Source of the DNA: Pseudomonas cerasi
GTDB taxonomy: Bacteria > Pseudomonadota > Gammaproteobacteria > Pseudomonadales > Pseudomonadaceae
Reading direction: 5' to 3'
DNA: 64,000 bases
NCBI RefSeq assembly: GCF_900074915.1
Contig: NZ_LT222319.1
Span: 1,547,001 to 1,611,000 of the forward strand
In this document: one piece after another, positions 27,590 through 36,565 of the stretch
Position numbering within the stretch: position 1 is the stretch's first letter
Layout: each line of letters opens with the position of its first letter
Translations under genes and position numbers: made by a program
The notes under the pieces: model-generated
Databases searched by the model: none
Told to the model about the DNA's origin: nothing
Seen by the model: the letters and a program-made list of their open reading frames with translations, nothing else

Positions 27590-27970
27590 TTAAATGACCG
27601 GCTTTGGCTCGGTCAACGCTTCCACGCCTTTGACAGCCGCCGTCTTCACGGCATTTTCAGCGTCGTCCTTGAGGGTGTTCAGTTCTGCACCGGCACGTTC
27701 GATGGTCGAGCGTGCGCTTTGCAGATCGCTGCGGCCTTTTTCCATCAGGCTTTTCGCCGAGCAGTGACCACTGATACCGCGAGCCAGTGCCGCGCCGCCG
27801 ATGGCCAGTTGAATCAGGCCCAGAAAGCCGCCACGACGGACGCCTTTACCCATCAGCAGTACGCCGCCAGCCAGTGAGCCGATGCGCTCCCAGCCCTGTA
27901 CATTCTGCTCGGGGTTGCGTTGAAGCAGTTCAGGTGTGTCGATGCGTTCGATGATCGGGGTGTCGCGCAT
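27590..27970 (-). CDS. DUF2892-type small membrane protein
   Basis: The protein has 126 residues. After an N-terminal soluble stretch (MRDTPIIERIDTPELLQRN) comes NVQGWERIGSLAGGVLLMGKG and a Gly/Ala/Leu-rich segment (about 45-66) with the DUF2892 look, probably one or two membrane helices, then a charged helical tail (SARSTIERAGAELNTLK) that could form a coiled coil. Role unknown. It is convergent with ycgN, whose stop is 4 bp away. Confidence 0.75.
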   Translation of the reverse strand: MRDTPIIERIDTPELLQRNPEQNVQGWERIGSLAGGVLLMGKGVRRGGFLGLIQLAIGGAALARGISGHCSAKSLMEKGRSDLQSARSTIERAGAELNTLKDDAENAVKTAAVKGVEALTEPKPVI

Positions 27971-28075
27971 GATGGCTCTCCATGAGGTAGTAGGTCGGAG
28001 TTGGCAAATTGGAAGCAGTTGCTCGATTCAGAGAAACTGACTGCCCGCGCGCGACACAGGTTCAATGCTTTTCCG

Positions 28076-28576
28076 TCAGCGGTCACTGGCCGGATCAATT
28101 TTCTCGCGACCGAACTGCGGGCCCGAACGGGTATTGATACCTTTGGCCATGCGGTCGTAGAGGACGACGTTGACGGTCGCCGCCAGATTCATGCAGCCCT
28201 CGGTCGGGATATAGACCACGTCTTCACACCAGTCGCGAATCTCCTGATCCAGCGAGCCATCTTCCGGGCCGAAGATATACAGCGCGCGATCAGGGTGCGT
28301 GTATTCGGGCAGTGCGCGGGCGCCTTCGACCAATTCGACGGCCACCGGGATGCAACCCAGCGGCAGAATGCTTTTGAGGTCTTCGATGCCGATCAGCGGG
28401 ATGTCCTGATGGATTTTCTTGGTGTCGGTGATGAAGTCCCGCGCGCGCTCATAGCGTTTACCGGTATAGAACACCGACGCCACGCCGTAACAGCCGGCCG
28501 CACGCATCACGGAGCCGACGTTTTCCGGGGACTTGGGGTTGTAAAGACCGATGCAGGCGTACCGTTTGTTGGCCAC
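28076..28576 (-). CDS. TrmH-family RNA 2'-O-methyltransferase-like protein
   Basis: The protein has 166 residues. SpoU/TrmH (SPOUT) features: NPKSPENVGSVMRAAGCYGV (motif 1), ALYIFGPEDGSLDQEI (motif 2) and VYIPTEGCMNLAATVNVVLY (motif 3, the knot). It is a bare SPOUT domain without an N-terminal RNA-binding domain. It should methylate a ribose or base in tRNA or rRNA with SAM; the target is unknown. Confidence 0.88.
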   Translation of the reverse strand: MANKRYACIGLYNPKSPENVGSVMRAAGCYGVASVFYTGKRYERARDFITDTKKIHQDIPLIGIEDLKSILPLGCIPVAVELVEGARALPEYTHPDRALYIFGPEDGSLDQEIRDWCEDVVYIPTEGCMNLAATVNVVLYDRMAKGINTRSGPQFGREKIDPASDR

Positions 28577-28642
28577 GGGGAGGGTGCTCTGAAGAAAACC
28601 GGTGATTATACGGCAGCCTCAGAGCAATGCCATTGACTGTGT

Positions 28643-29539
28643 TCAGAACCACATGCGCACGCCGACCACCAGTCGCGCGTCCTGGGTGTCCTCGTCGTCC
28701 TCGCGCGCGTAATCGGCGGTCTTGCCGTAGGAGCGGTCCCAGCTCACGCCGACATAAGGGGCGAATTGCGGGGTGATTTCGTAGCGCAGCCTGAGGCCGA
28801 ACTCACTGGTCGACAGGCCCGAACCGTTGCCGCGTTGCGGGTCGTTCTTGCCATAGAAGTTCAGCTCCGCGGTGGGCTGCAGCACCAGATTGTTGGTCAG
28901 CTGGAGGTCGTAGTCGGCCTCCAGGCGAGCGGCGGTCTGCCCGGCTTCACCGATGAACGCGGTGGCCTCGATATCCAGATCCGAAATGGCTTGGCCCTGC
29001 AGGCCGAAGGCGGCCCAGGTTTGCGGCGCGCCCGGTTTGAAATCCTGACGTGCTCCGGCGACCACGTCCCACCAAGGGCTGATCGAGTGGCCCCACAACG
29101 CCTGGATTTCCGCTTCTTCGGTCTTGCCGTTGGTTCGCTCGCCTTCGGAGCGCAACAGCAGGCGGTCGATATCACCGCCGATCCAGCCGGACAGGTCCCA
29201 GGCCAGCGCGCTGCCGTCATTGGCATCCTGCCATTCCAGCTTGTCGGCCAGAAAGTAACTGTTGATGGCGCTGTCATGGACCTGATGGCCGGCGTGGCTG
29301 GTGTACACCGCAGCTCGGTCCGCATCGGTGATCGGCGGGATCGGGGTTCGGCTCTGGGCGGGCGCAGACTGCGTCGAGGACGCGTCCTCGCTGTCGCTGG
29401 CATCCATATGCATTGCATGGCTGCCGTGGTCCATGCCTTCCATACCGGCGGCCATGCTCGAGGTCCACGGTGCAGCGGTCAGCCCGGCAGCCAGCAACAG
29501 CATCGGCAGGCGGGGCGAATTCAGCGTTCTGCTCAACAT
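28643..29539 (-). CDS. copB: copper resistance outer membrane protein CopB
   Basis: The protein has 298 residues from the ATG at 29539, 6 bases after GAGGA; an ATG at 29551 that overlaps the copA stop (ATGA) is the alternative. A signal peptide is followed by a short Met/His segment ([17 protein letters not shown]) and a beta-barrel with alternating strands ending VVGVRMWF, a C-terminal aromatic typical of outer membrane proteins. In P. syringae CopB works with the multicopper oxidase CopA to hold periplasmic copper. It is shorter in Met/His repeats than the plasmid-borne CopB. Confidence 0.9.
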   Translation of the reverse strand: MLSRTLNSPRLPMLLLAAGLTAAPWTSSMAAGMEGMDHGSHAMHMDASDSEDASSTQSAPAQSRTPIPPITDADRAAVYTSHAGHQVHDSAINSYFLADKLEWQDANDGSALAWDLSGWIGGDIDRLLLRSEGERTNGKTEEAEIQALWGHSISPWWDVVAGARQDFKPGAPQTWAAFGLQGQAISDLDIEATAFIGEAGQTAARLEADYDLQLTNNLVLQPTAELNFYGKNDPQRGNGSGLSTSEFGLRLRYEITPQFAPYVGVSWDRSYGKTADYAREDDEDTQDARLVVGVRMWF

Positions 29540-29547
29540 CAAGGTCC

Positions 29548-31313
29548 TCATTCTTCCACCCGCACTTCGCGGAACATGCCCATTTCCATGTGGTACAGCA
29601 TGTGACAGTGATAAGCCCAACGGCCCAGCGCATCGGCGGTCACCCGATAGCTGCGGCGTGATCCCGGTGGCATGTCGATGGTGTGTTTACGCACCATGAA
29701 CCGGCCGTTTTCGTCTTCGAGGTCGCTCCACATGCCATGCAGATGGATGGGGTGGGTCATCATCGTGTCGTTGACCAGCACGACACGCACCCGCTCACCG
29801 TATTTGAGCATCAGCGGTTTGGCATCCGAGAACTTCACTCCGTCGAACGACCAGGCGTATTTTTCCATATGCCCGGTCAGGTGCAGCTCGATCGTGCGGC
29901 TTGGCTCACGACCGTCCGGGTCTTCGAAGGTGCTGCGTAGATCAGCGTAGGTCAGGACTCTACGGCCATTGCCCCTCAGGCCGATGCCCGGATCGTCGAG
30001 CTTGGGCGAGGTGCTCATGGCTTGCATGTCGACCAGCGGGTTATTGTTTTCGCTCGCGGGGTGCGATTGCGGGTTCGGCGTTTTCGGGGCCGGCATCTGC
30101 GTGTGGTCCATTGCGGGCATCGCGTCGTGACCCATCTTGCTGTGGTCCATGCCTGACATGTCGTGCGTTGTCGGGGCTGCGGCGTGGTTCATGCTGCCAT
30201 GATCCATGCCCGCCATGCCCATATCATCCATGCTCAACAGCGGGCGTGGATCGAGGGGCGGAACGACAGCCTGCAGGCCGGGGTGCCGCGGGCATAACCG
30301 GTGCGGTCCATCGACTGGGCGAACAGGGTATAGGCACCTTCCGCCGGCTCGACAATCACGTCGAAGGTTTCCGCCACTGCGATGCGCAACTCATCGACGG
30401 TCACCGGCTTGACGTGCTGGCCGTCGCTGGCCACCACGGTCATCTTCAGGCCCGGAATACGCACGTCGAAGTACGTCATTGCCGAGCCGTTGATCAGCCG
30501 CAGTCGAATCCGCTCGCCAGGCTTGAACAGCCCGGTCCAGTTCATGTTCGGCGCCTGACCGTTCATCAGGTAGGTGTAGGTAGCACCGCTGACATCCGCG
30601 AGATCGGTCGGATCCATCCTCATCTTCGCCCACATCCAGCGATCCCTGGTGGTCTCGCTCCAGCCTTTTTCACCGACATCGTTGATGAAGTCGCCGACGG
30701 TGCGCTGGTTATTGTTGTAGTAATCGGACTGTTTCTTGAGCGTTTTCATCAGCTGGACCGGCTTTTCGTCGGTCCAGTCGCTGAGCATGATCACGTGTTC
30801 GCGGTCGTATTCGAACGGCTCCGGCTCTTTCGCGTCGATCACCAGTGGCCCGTAGACCCCCGACTGTTCCTGGAAGCCGGAGTGGCTGTGATACCAGTAG
30901 GTGCCGTTCTGCCTGACCTTGAAGCGGTAGACATACAGGCCATCCGGCGCGATGCCGTCAAAGCTCAACCCTGGCACGCCGTCCATGTTGGCCGGCAGGA
31001 TAATGCCGTGCCAGTGGATGGACGTGGTTTCGTCGAGCCGGTTCTTGACCCTCAGGGTCACGGTGTCGCCTTCGCGCCAGCGCAGCAGCGGGCCAGGAAT
31101 GCCGCCGTTGATGGTCTGCGCGGTCCTGGCGCTGCCGGTGATGTTGACTTGGGTTTCGCCGATATACAGATCGAACTCAGTGCCGGACAACCCGTTGGGC
31201 TGACCCGGATTGGTCACCGCCCACGCCGGACTGCGCCATAGCCCGAGGCCGCCGAGCAGGCCACTGGCGGCCAGCCCTTTCACAAAGGTTCGTCTTGAGG
31301 TTCGGGTGGGCAT
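29548..31313 (-). pseudogene. copA: multicopper oxidase CopA, frameshifted
   Basis: The start is the ATG at 31313 with a Tat signal (SRRTFVKGLAASG). Copper-site motifs HWHG, WYHSHSGFQ, HPIHLHGMW and [12 protein letters not shown] are all present, as are Met/His repeats (MAGMDHGSM, MSGMDHSKMGHD, MPAMDHTQM). The frame breaks at 30280-30283: the first part runs into a TGA at 30236-30234, while the true continuation (LQAVVPPLDPRPLLSMDDMG) is in another frame. One missing base in the C-run (minus strand) explains it. Without it the product would be about 585 residues, normal for CopA. As read, CopA loses its C-terminal cupredoxin domain and copper ligands. copB follows with overlap. No copRS or cop box is visible nearby. 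Confidence 0.8.
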
Positions 31314-31399
31314 GGCGAAATATCCGGTCGGTCGGGTGGCCACAGGCCAGGAGAAGTGCGGGTAGGGCGGGGGAGCGTGGGGCGTTGAAGGTACCGAGG

Positions 31400-31774
31400 T
31401 CACTCGTCCTTTTTCATCAGCCCGGCCAGTGCAGCGAACGGGTTGTGGGTCGCCTTGGCGGTTTTCGGACTGCCCAGGGAGCCATCGGCGAAGTACTGCT
31501 GATCGGTGTAGCGCGAGTGCTCGTTGTCGTGGCAATACAGGCACAGCAGCTCCCAGTTGGAGCCGTCCTGCGGGTTGTTGTCATGGTTGTGGTCGCGGTG
31601 GTGTACGGTCAGTTCGCTGAGGCGTTTACCTGCGAACTCGCGCGCGCAGCGGCCGCAAACATGCGGGTACATGCGCAGCGCCTTGTCGCGGTAGCCCATC
31701 TCGCGGTCGCGCTGGGCGTCGGCCAGGATGCGGTCCAGCTTGGCAGTATGGGAAGGAGGATTGGCCGTGCTCAT
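31400..31774 (-). CDS. yajD: YajD-family HNH nuclease
   Basis: The protein has 124 residues from the ATG at 31774 (MSTANPPSHTAKLDRILAD). The HNH features are visible: two zinc-type CxxC pairs, CGRCAREF and CLYCHDNEH, around the catalytic VHHRDHNHDNNPQDGSNW. YajD-like proteins are stand-alone chromosomal HNH endonucleases of unknown cellular role. It lies 86 bp upstream of copA on the same strand but is probably functionally separate. Confidence 0.88.
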   Translation of the reverse strand: MSTANPPSHTAKLDRILADAQRDREMGYRDKALRMYPHVCGRCAREFAGKRLSELTVHHRDHNHDNNPQDGSNWELLCLYCHDNEHSRYTDQQYFADGSLGSPKTAKATHNPFAALAGLMKKDE

Positions 31775-31840
31775 GGTGTCACCTGTGCGTGTGCGCATTG
31801 AAAGCGGAATGTCGGCAAGTTTAGCGCCAGATGGGCAAAC

Positions 31841-32317
31841 TCACACCTGCTGGGAGAGTAATTGACCATCGACCATGCGCAGGCGCTTGGACAACGAGAT
31901 GGCCAGGGCGCGAATGATCTTGGCGGCGATTTTCGGCGCGTCCTCGAGCATCTTGTCCAGCGAATCACGGCCCAGGTTCAATAGCTGGCAACTGGTGGCT
32001 GCGATACAACTGGCCGAGCGGCGCTCGCCATCCAGCACCGCCATTTCTCCGAAGGCGCGTCCGCGCCGCAGAACGGCGATTTCCACCTGTTGACCGTCTG
32101 CAGCAAGCTTCTGCACAGACACGGTGCCCTGATGGATGATGCACATGAAGGTTCCGGCATCGCCCTCGGCGAAGATGGTCTCGCCTTTATCGATATCGGT
32201 AATGCTGAAATAGCCCGCTACGGTAAAGAAATCGCCCGGCAGCAGCGTGTCGAACAGGCCGCAATCCAGCAGCATGTCGCGTATGGCGTTGTTCAGGTTG
32301 GACAGTGGTTCTGACAT
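31841..32317 (-). CDS. cyclic nucleotide-binding domain protein
   Basis: The protein has 158 residues: a single cNMP-binding (Crp N-terminal) beta-barrel with GETIFAEGDAGTFMCIIHQG, RRGRAFGEMAVLDGERRSASCIAA (the phosphate-binding cassette with FGEMAVLDGERRSA) and a C-terminal helix. There is no helix-turn-helix or effector domain, so it cannot be a Crp-type DNA binder. It may be a regulatory subunit or ligand sensor acting through a partner. The single ribosome site and intact frame show a real gene. Confidence 0.85.
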   Translation of the reverse strand: MSEPLSNLNNAIRDMLLDCGLFDTLLPGDFFTVAGYFSITDIDKGETIFAEGDAGTFMCIIHQGTVSVQKLAADGQQVEIAVLRRGRAFGEMAVLDGERRSASCIAATSCQLLNLGRDSLDKMLEDAPKIAAKIIRALAISLSKRLRMVDGQLLSQQV

Positions 32318-32393
32318 GTGAGGTCTGGTAATCCTGACAAAGGGGCAACTCCGCTGCCCCCGATCCTAGTAAGACAGGTGTTTCACACCAAGT

Positions 32394-34454
32394 TCATTCA
32401 GCGATCTGCAATACCTTGAAGATAAACGCGTATTCCAGCGCCACGTCACGCAAGCCCTGATAGCGACCGCTCATGCCTCCGTGTCCGGCACCCAGTTCGG
32501 TCTTGAGCAGCAGCGGATTGTCGTCGGTCTTGGTGGCGCGCAACTTCGCGACCCATTTGGCGGCTTCCCAATACTGCACGCGGCTGTCGTTATAACCGGC
32601 GATGACCAGCATGGCCGGGTAGGCCTGGGCCGTGACGTTTTCGTAGGGCGCGTAAGCCTTGATACGCGCGTAGACCTCGGGCTCCTGCGGGTTGCCCCAT
32701 TCGTCGTATTCGGTGACGGTCAGCGGCAGGTCCGGGTCGAGCATGGTGTTCAGCACATCGACGAACGGCACTTCGGCAATCGCTGCCTTGAACAGCTCTG
32801 GCCGCTGGTTGAGCACCGCACCGATCAGCAGGCCACCGGCGCTGCCACCGCTGATCACCATTTGTTCAGCGCTGGTCAGCCCCTGGGCAACAAGGTGTTC
32901 GGCGCAGGCAATGAAATCGCCGAAGGTGTTCTGTTTGTGCTCCTGCTTGCCGTTGCGATACCAGGCCTCGCCCAGCTCGCCGCCGCCGCGCACATGAGCA
33001 ATGGCGAACGCCACGCCACGGTCGAGCAGGCTCAGACGGGCGTGGGAAAACCACGGGTCGAGGCTCTCGCCATAGGCGCCGTAGCCGTACAGATACAGCG
33101 GGGTGGCCTGTCCGGCCAGTTCGCGCTTGACCACCAGGCTGATCGGCACCTGGGTGCCATCGCTGGCCGTGGCCCACAAACGCTGGCTGACGTAGGCATC
33201 GGCGTCGAAGGTGCCCAGTACCGGGGTTTCCTTGAGCACTACCTGCTCGCCGCTGGCCAAGGTCAATTGGCGGACCTGGGCCGGACGGTTCAGCGACTGG
33301 TAGCGCAAGCGAATTTTGTGGCTGTCGAATTCCAGCGTGTCCTGCACGTACAGGCTGTACGCGGCGTCAGGCAGCTGCACGCGATAAGTCGGCAGCGCCT
33401 GCGGACGCACTTCGATGATCGGCAGGCCGCCCTCGCGCAGGCTCAGACTGATGCCTTTGGCGTTGAGGCTGACGCCTTCGAGCATGACCTGGTCGTCGTG
33501 CGCGACCAGTGTCTGCCAGTCCTCGCGCCCCGGTACATCACTGGCTTGTTGCGCAGCGTGATACAGCGCGAAGTTGATGCCGCTCTGATTGCTGCGGATG
33601 AACCAGGTCCAGACGCCATTGAGCAGCCCGTGGTCCGGATAGTATTCGTGGCCTTCGCTGCGTGGCGCGAGGCAGGTGAAGGCCTGTTGCGTATGATCGG
33701 CGTCCAGCACCCAGGCTTCGCTGGTGGTTTTGCTGTTGAGCAGAATGATCAGTTGGCGCTCTGAGCTGCTGCGGAAGCAATGCAGGAAGAATCTGCCGTC
33801 CGGCTCGTCGAACACCAGCTCGGCTGATGACGTGCCCAGGGTATGGCGATGCAGCTTGCCCGGACGATGGGTTTCGTCCAGCTCGCCGAAAAACAGGGTC
33901 TGACTGTCGTTGGCCCAGGTCATGCTGCCGTCGCAGTTTTCGAAAGGCAGGCTGCTGATCTGACCGGTGCTCAGCTCTTTGACGTACAGCTCGTATATCT
34001 CGTCGCCACTGGTGTCCAGGCTGTAGGCCAGACGCTGGTGATCCGGGCTGATGCTGAACGCGCCCAGTGAGAAAAAGCCGCCATCGGCCATCTCGTTGGG
34101 GTCGAGCAACAGCTCCTCAGCATTTTCATCCACCGTGTTGCTGTCGTCGGCCGGGCGCGGGCAGCGGTAGTGCCGGGCGTATTCGTCGCCTTGTGTGGTG
34201 CGGGTGTAATAAAGGTACGGCCCCCAGGGGGAGGGCAGCGACAAGTCGGTTTCGAGGATACGGCCCTTGATCTCTTCAAACAGGCTATCGCGCAGTCCGG
34301 CCTGCTCTGCCAGTTGCTGCTCTTGCCAGGCGTTTTCGGCCTTGAGGTAGTCGAGCACTTCGTCAGTGTCGCGGTTCTGCAGCCAGGCGTAGGGGTCGGA
34401 ACCGTCGGCCTTGCGAGCGATCGGGGCGCTGGAGGTTGCATTCGAGAAGGACAT
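32394..34454 (-). CDS. ptrB: oligopeptidase B (S9A serine peptidase)
   Basis: The protein has 686 residues. The N-terminal ~400 residues are a beta-propeller (LLLDPNEMADGGFF..., MTWANDSQTLFFGELDETHRPGK). The C-terminal alpha/beta hydrolase holds GGSAGGLLIGAVLNQRPELF with the catalytic Ser, YNDSRVQYWEAAKW with Asp and GAGHGGMSGRYQ with His. It cleaves after basic residues in short peptides. Length and acidic pockets (DEWGNPQEPEVY) fit oligopeptidase B rather than prolyl oligopeptidase. It is a cytoplasmic single-gene unit. Confidence 0.93.
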   Translation of the reverse strand: MSFSNATSSAPIARKADGSDPYAWLQNRDTDEVLDYLKAENAWQEQQLAEQAGLRDSLFEEIKGRILETDLSLPSPWGPYLYYTRTTQGDEYARHYRCPRPADDSNTVDENAEELLLDPNEMADGGFFSLGAFSISPDHQRLAYSLDTSGDEIYELYVKELSTGQISSLPFENCDGSMTWANDSQTLFFGELDETHRPGKLHRHTLGTSSAELVFDEPDGRFFLHCFRSSSERQLIILLNSKTTSEAWVLDADHTQQAFTCLAPRSEGHEYYPDHGLLNGVWTWFIRSNQSGINFALYHAAQQASDVPGREDWQTLVAHDDQVMLEGVSLNAKGISLSLREGGLPIIEVRPQALPTYRVQLPDAAYSLYVQDTLEFDSHKIRLRYQSLNRPAQVRQLTLASGEQVVLKETPVLGTFDADAYVSQRLWATASDGTQVPISLVVKRELAGQATPLYLYGYGAYGESLDPWFSHARLSLLDRGVAFAIAHVRGGGELGEAWYRNGKQEHKQNTFGDFIACAEHLVAQGLTSAEQMVISGGSAGGLLIGAVLNQRPELFKAAIAEVPFVDVLNTMLDPDLPLTVTEYDEWGNPQEPEVYARIKAYAPYENVTAQAYPAMLVIAGYNDSRVQYWEAAKWVAKLRATKTDDNPLLLKTELGAGHGGMSGRYQGLRDVALEYAFIFKVLQIAE

Positions 34455-34586
34455 GCTGGGCTCTCTGTTAAGGCATCAATCAGGAAAATATCGGTACACG
34501 CTGAACCGAATACTGCAGCGAGGCAAGCCGCGTCAGGCAAAAGCCGTTATCATAAGCGCCTCTTTACCTGGCTTACCACGGACGTC

Positions 34587-35063
34587 ATGACCGAAAACGA
34601 CTATCTGATCGCCTGGAGCGTCTACGCCTTCGCCGCGTTGGGTTGCCTGCTGGTATGGTTTCTGATGACCCGCTGGATGTGGCGGTATCTCAAGGAGCCG
34701 TTGCTGGTGGCGGTCGCGGTGCTGCTGTTTACGCCGACCATGGTCGACCCTGCCAAGGACGCGATGGCGCCAGCCGTGGCGATCACCGCGCTCGACCTGA
34801 TGTTCAAGGTCGGCAGCAATGTCTGGACCGCCGTGTCGGACCTTGCCATGTACGGCATGTTCGCCTTCGCCGCGTACCTGCTGTTCGTGCTGATCCGCTG
34901 GCCGATCGAACGCAGCCGCAAGGCTCGCCAACCCAAGCCTGCGGCCCAGCCTGTGGACACCGACCCTGCTGACGAACCGTTTGCCGAAGACGATCACTAC
35001 GCTCGCAGAAACGCTGCGCCCCTTCCGCCGACCAGGGCTGCACGGGTCGAGCCGCGGCTGTAG
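34587..35063 (+). CDS. membrane protein of unknown function
   Basis: The protein has 158 residues from the ATG at 34587 (MTENDYLIAWSVYAFAALG); the upstream open frame overlaps ptrB antisense and is not conserved. Three hydrophobic segments (about 8-25, 38-52 and 85-103) are followed by a charged C-terminal tail rich in Pro, Asp and Arg. No family is recognised; a similar gene sits next to ptrB in other Pseudomonas. Divergent from ptrB by 132 bp. Confidence 0.75.
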   Translation: MTENDYLIAWSVYAFAALGCLLVWFLMTRWMWRYLKEPLLVAVAVLLFTPTMVDPAKDAMAPAVAITALDLMFKVGSNVWTAVSDLAMYGMFAFAAYLLFVLIRWPIERSRKARQPKPAAQPVDTDPADEPFAEDDHYARRNAAPLPPTRAARVEPRL

Positions 35064-35139
35064 ATCCCGCTTCGTTGGCAAGCGCCGTTAGCAGCGGCGC
35101 GTGACCTGCTGCAAAACGTCTTGAAGCGAGAACCTGAGC

Positions 35140-35940
35140 ATGTGTGAACTACTGGGCATGAGCGCCAATGTCCCGACCGACATAGTCTTCAGCTTTACCG
35201 GGCTGATGCAGCGGGGCGGCCGCACTGGTCCGCATCGCGATGGCTGGGGCATTGCCTTCTACGAGGGCCGCGGCTTGCGCCTGTTTCAGGACCCGGCAGC
35301 CAGCAGCGAATCGGAAGTCGCACAACTGGTGCAGCGCTATCCCATCAAAAGCGAAGTCGTGATTGGCCATATTCGTCAGGCCAACGTCGGCAAGGTCTGC
35401 CTGTCCAATACCCATCCTTTCGTGCGTGAACTCTGGGGCCGTAACTGGTGCTTTGCCCATAATGGTCAGTTGGCGGATTTCACCCCGGGCGTTACCTTTT
35501 ATCGGCCGGTGGGCGATACCGACAGCGAAGCGGCATTCTGCGACCTGCTCAATCGCGTCCGCGAAGCCTTTCCCGAACCGGTCGAAGTCGAGGAATTGCT
35601 GCCTTCTCTGATCCAGGCGTGTGCCGAATATCGCAGCAAAGGCGTGTTCAACTGTCTGTTGAGCGACGGTGACTGGCTGTTTTGCTTTTGCAGTACCAAA
35701 CTGGTTCAGATCACTCGCCGTGCCCCATTCGGTCCAGCGAGGTTGAAAGATGTCGACGTGATTGTCGATTTTCAGGCTGAAACGACGCCGCACGACGTGG
35801 TCACGGTCATCGCGACCGAACCCTTGACCGAGAACGAAAACTGGAACCGCTATGAGCCGGGCCAGTGGAGCCTGTGGCGCAAGGGCGAGTGCGTGGCGCA
35901 GGGCTCGGTCGATACCGTCACTGAAACGACCAGGCCCTGA
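35140..35940 (+). CDS. class II glutamine amidotransferase (YafJ-like)
   Basis: The protein has 266 residues. Cys2 after the initiator Met ([14 protein letters not shown]) is the expected N-terminal nucleophile. Other signatures are [43 protein letters not shown] and [12 protein letters not shown]. Such stand-alone Ntn hydrolases are often linked to gamma-glutamyl compounds or EgtC-like steps, but no partner synthase is nearby, so the substrate is open. It is followed 46 bp later by a DUF2937 gene. Confidence 0.9.
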   Translation: MCELLGMSANVPTDIVFSFTGLMQRGGRTGPHRDGWGIAFYEGRGLRLFQDPAASSESEVAQLVQRYPIKSEVVIGHIRQANVGKVCLSNTHPFVRELWGRNWCFAHNGQLADFTPGVTFYRPVGDTDSEAAFCDLLNRVREAFPEPVEVEELLPSLIQACAEYRSKGVFNCLLSDGDWLFCFCSTKLVQITRRAPFGPARLKDVDVIVDFQAETTPHDVVTVIATEPLTENENWNRYEPGQWSLWRKGECVAQGSVDTVTETTRP

Positions 35941-35986
35941 GACACCGGCCCATCGGCTTACTGGATAAAAAAGAAGAGGGATATTG

Positions 35987-36511
35987 ATGCTGCGAAGTTA
36001 TCTGCGATTGGTCCTGTTCACCATGGGCCTGCTGTTCGGGGTACAGATTCCCGGTTTCATCAGTGACTACAGCAAGCGTGTCGAAGCGCATCTGATCGAG
36101 GCGCAGCAATCCGTCAAGGGCTATACCGCCACTGCGCAGCAGTTCTTCAAGGGCGATATTCAGGCGCTGATCCAGCATTATCGCAGCAGTGAGGACCCGG
36201 TTTTTCGCAGCGATGCGGACACTATCGACACCCTGATGAACCGCACCCACATCCTTGAGCGTCAGTGGCTCGGGCTTCAGGGGCCTTGGTATTCCAAAGC
36301 CTTGTTCGTGGCCACCTCTTCTGATCCGGATATCCGTCGCGAAACCTTCAACGGTTATACGTGGCAGGTTCTGCTGGCCCCCGAGGTCATTGCCTGGGGC
36401 ATTATCAGTGCATTGCTGCTGGCGCTGGTGATCGAAAGCTTCGTGCTGTTGCTCGGCTGGGTGATCCACGGCGGGCGACGCAAGCCGCAGTTCGAACGCC
36501 ACAGGAGTTGA
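35987..36511 (+). CDS. DUF2937 family membrane protein
   Basis: The protein has 174 residues from the ATG at 35987, with GAAGAGGGA before it; a TTG one codon earlier is less likely. One membrane helix near the N-terminus (about 3-20), a periplasmic helical middle (YSKRVEAHLIEAQQSVKGY) and one or two helices near 130-160, then a basic tail. The layout is that of DUF2937 proteins, whose role is unknown. Probably in the same transcript as the amidotransferase. Confidence 0.8.
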   Translation: MLRSYLRLVLFTMGLLFGVQIPGFISDYSKRVEAHLIEAQQSVKGYTATAQQFFKGDIQALIQHYRSSEDPVFRSDADTIDTLMNRTHILERQWLGLQGPWYSKALFVATSSDPDIRRETFNGYTWQVLLAPEVIAWGIISALLLALVIESFVLLLGWVIHGGRRKPQFERHRS

Positions 36512-36565
36512 CTGCAGGCCGTTGTGACGAGCAGAGCGGGCGTCGCTATGGTCGCGCGCCCGCCT

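Noticed and set aside
30234-30237. Second half of copA as a separate gene starting with TTG
   Set aside because: It has no ribosome site and continues the CopA domain; a frameshift is the simpler reading.
29901-31241. 446-residue plus-strand frame
   Set aside because: Antisense to copA, rich in Arg/Ala/Gly as expected for a shadow.
32481-33764. 427-residue plus-strand frame
   Set aside because: Antisense to ptrB; no motif or ribosome site.
34170-34586. Upstream extension of the membrane protein at 34587
   Set aside because: It overlaps the start of ptrB on the other strand and lacks conserved sequence; the ATG at 34587 begins a clear membrane helix.
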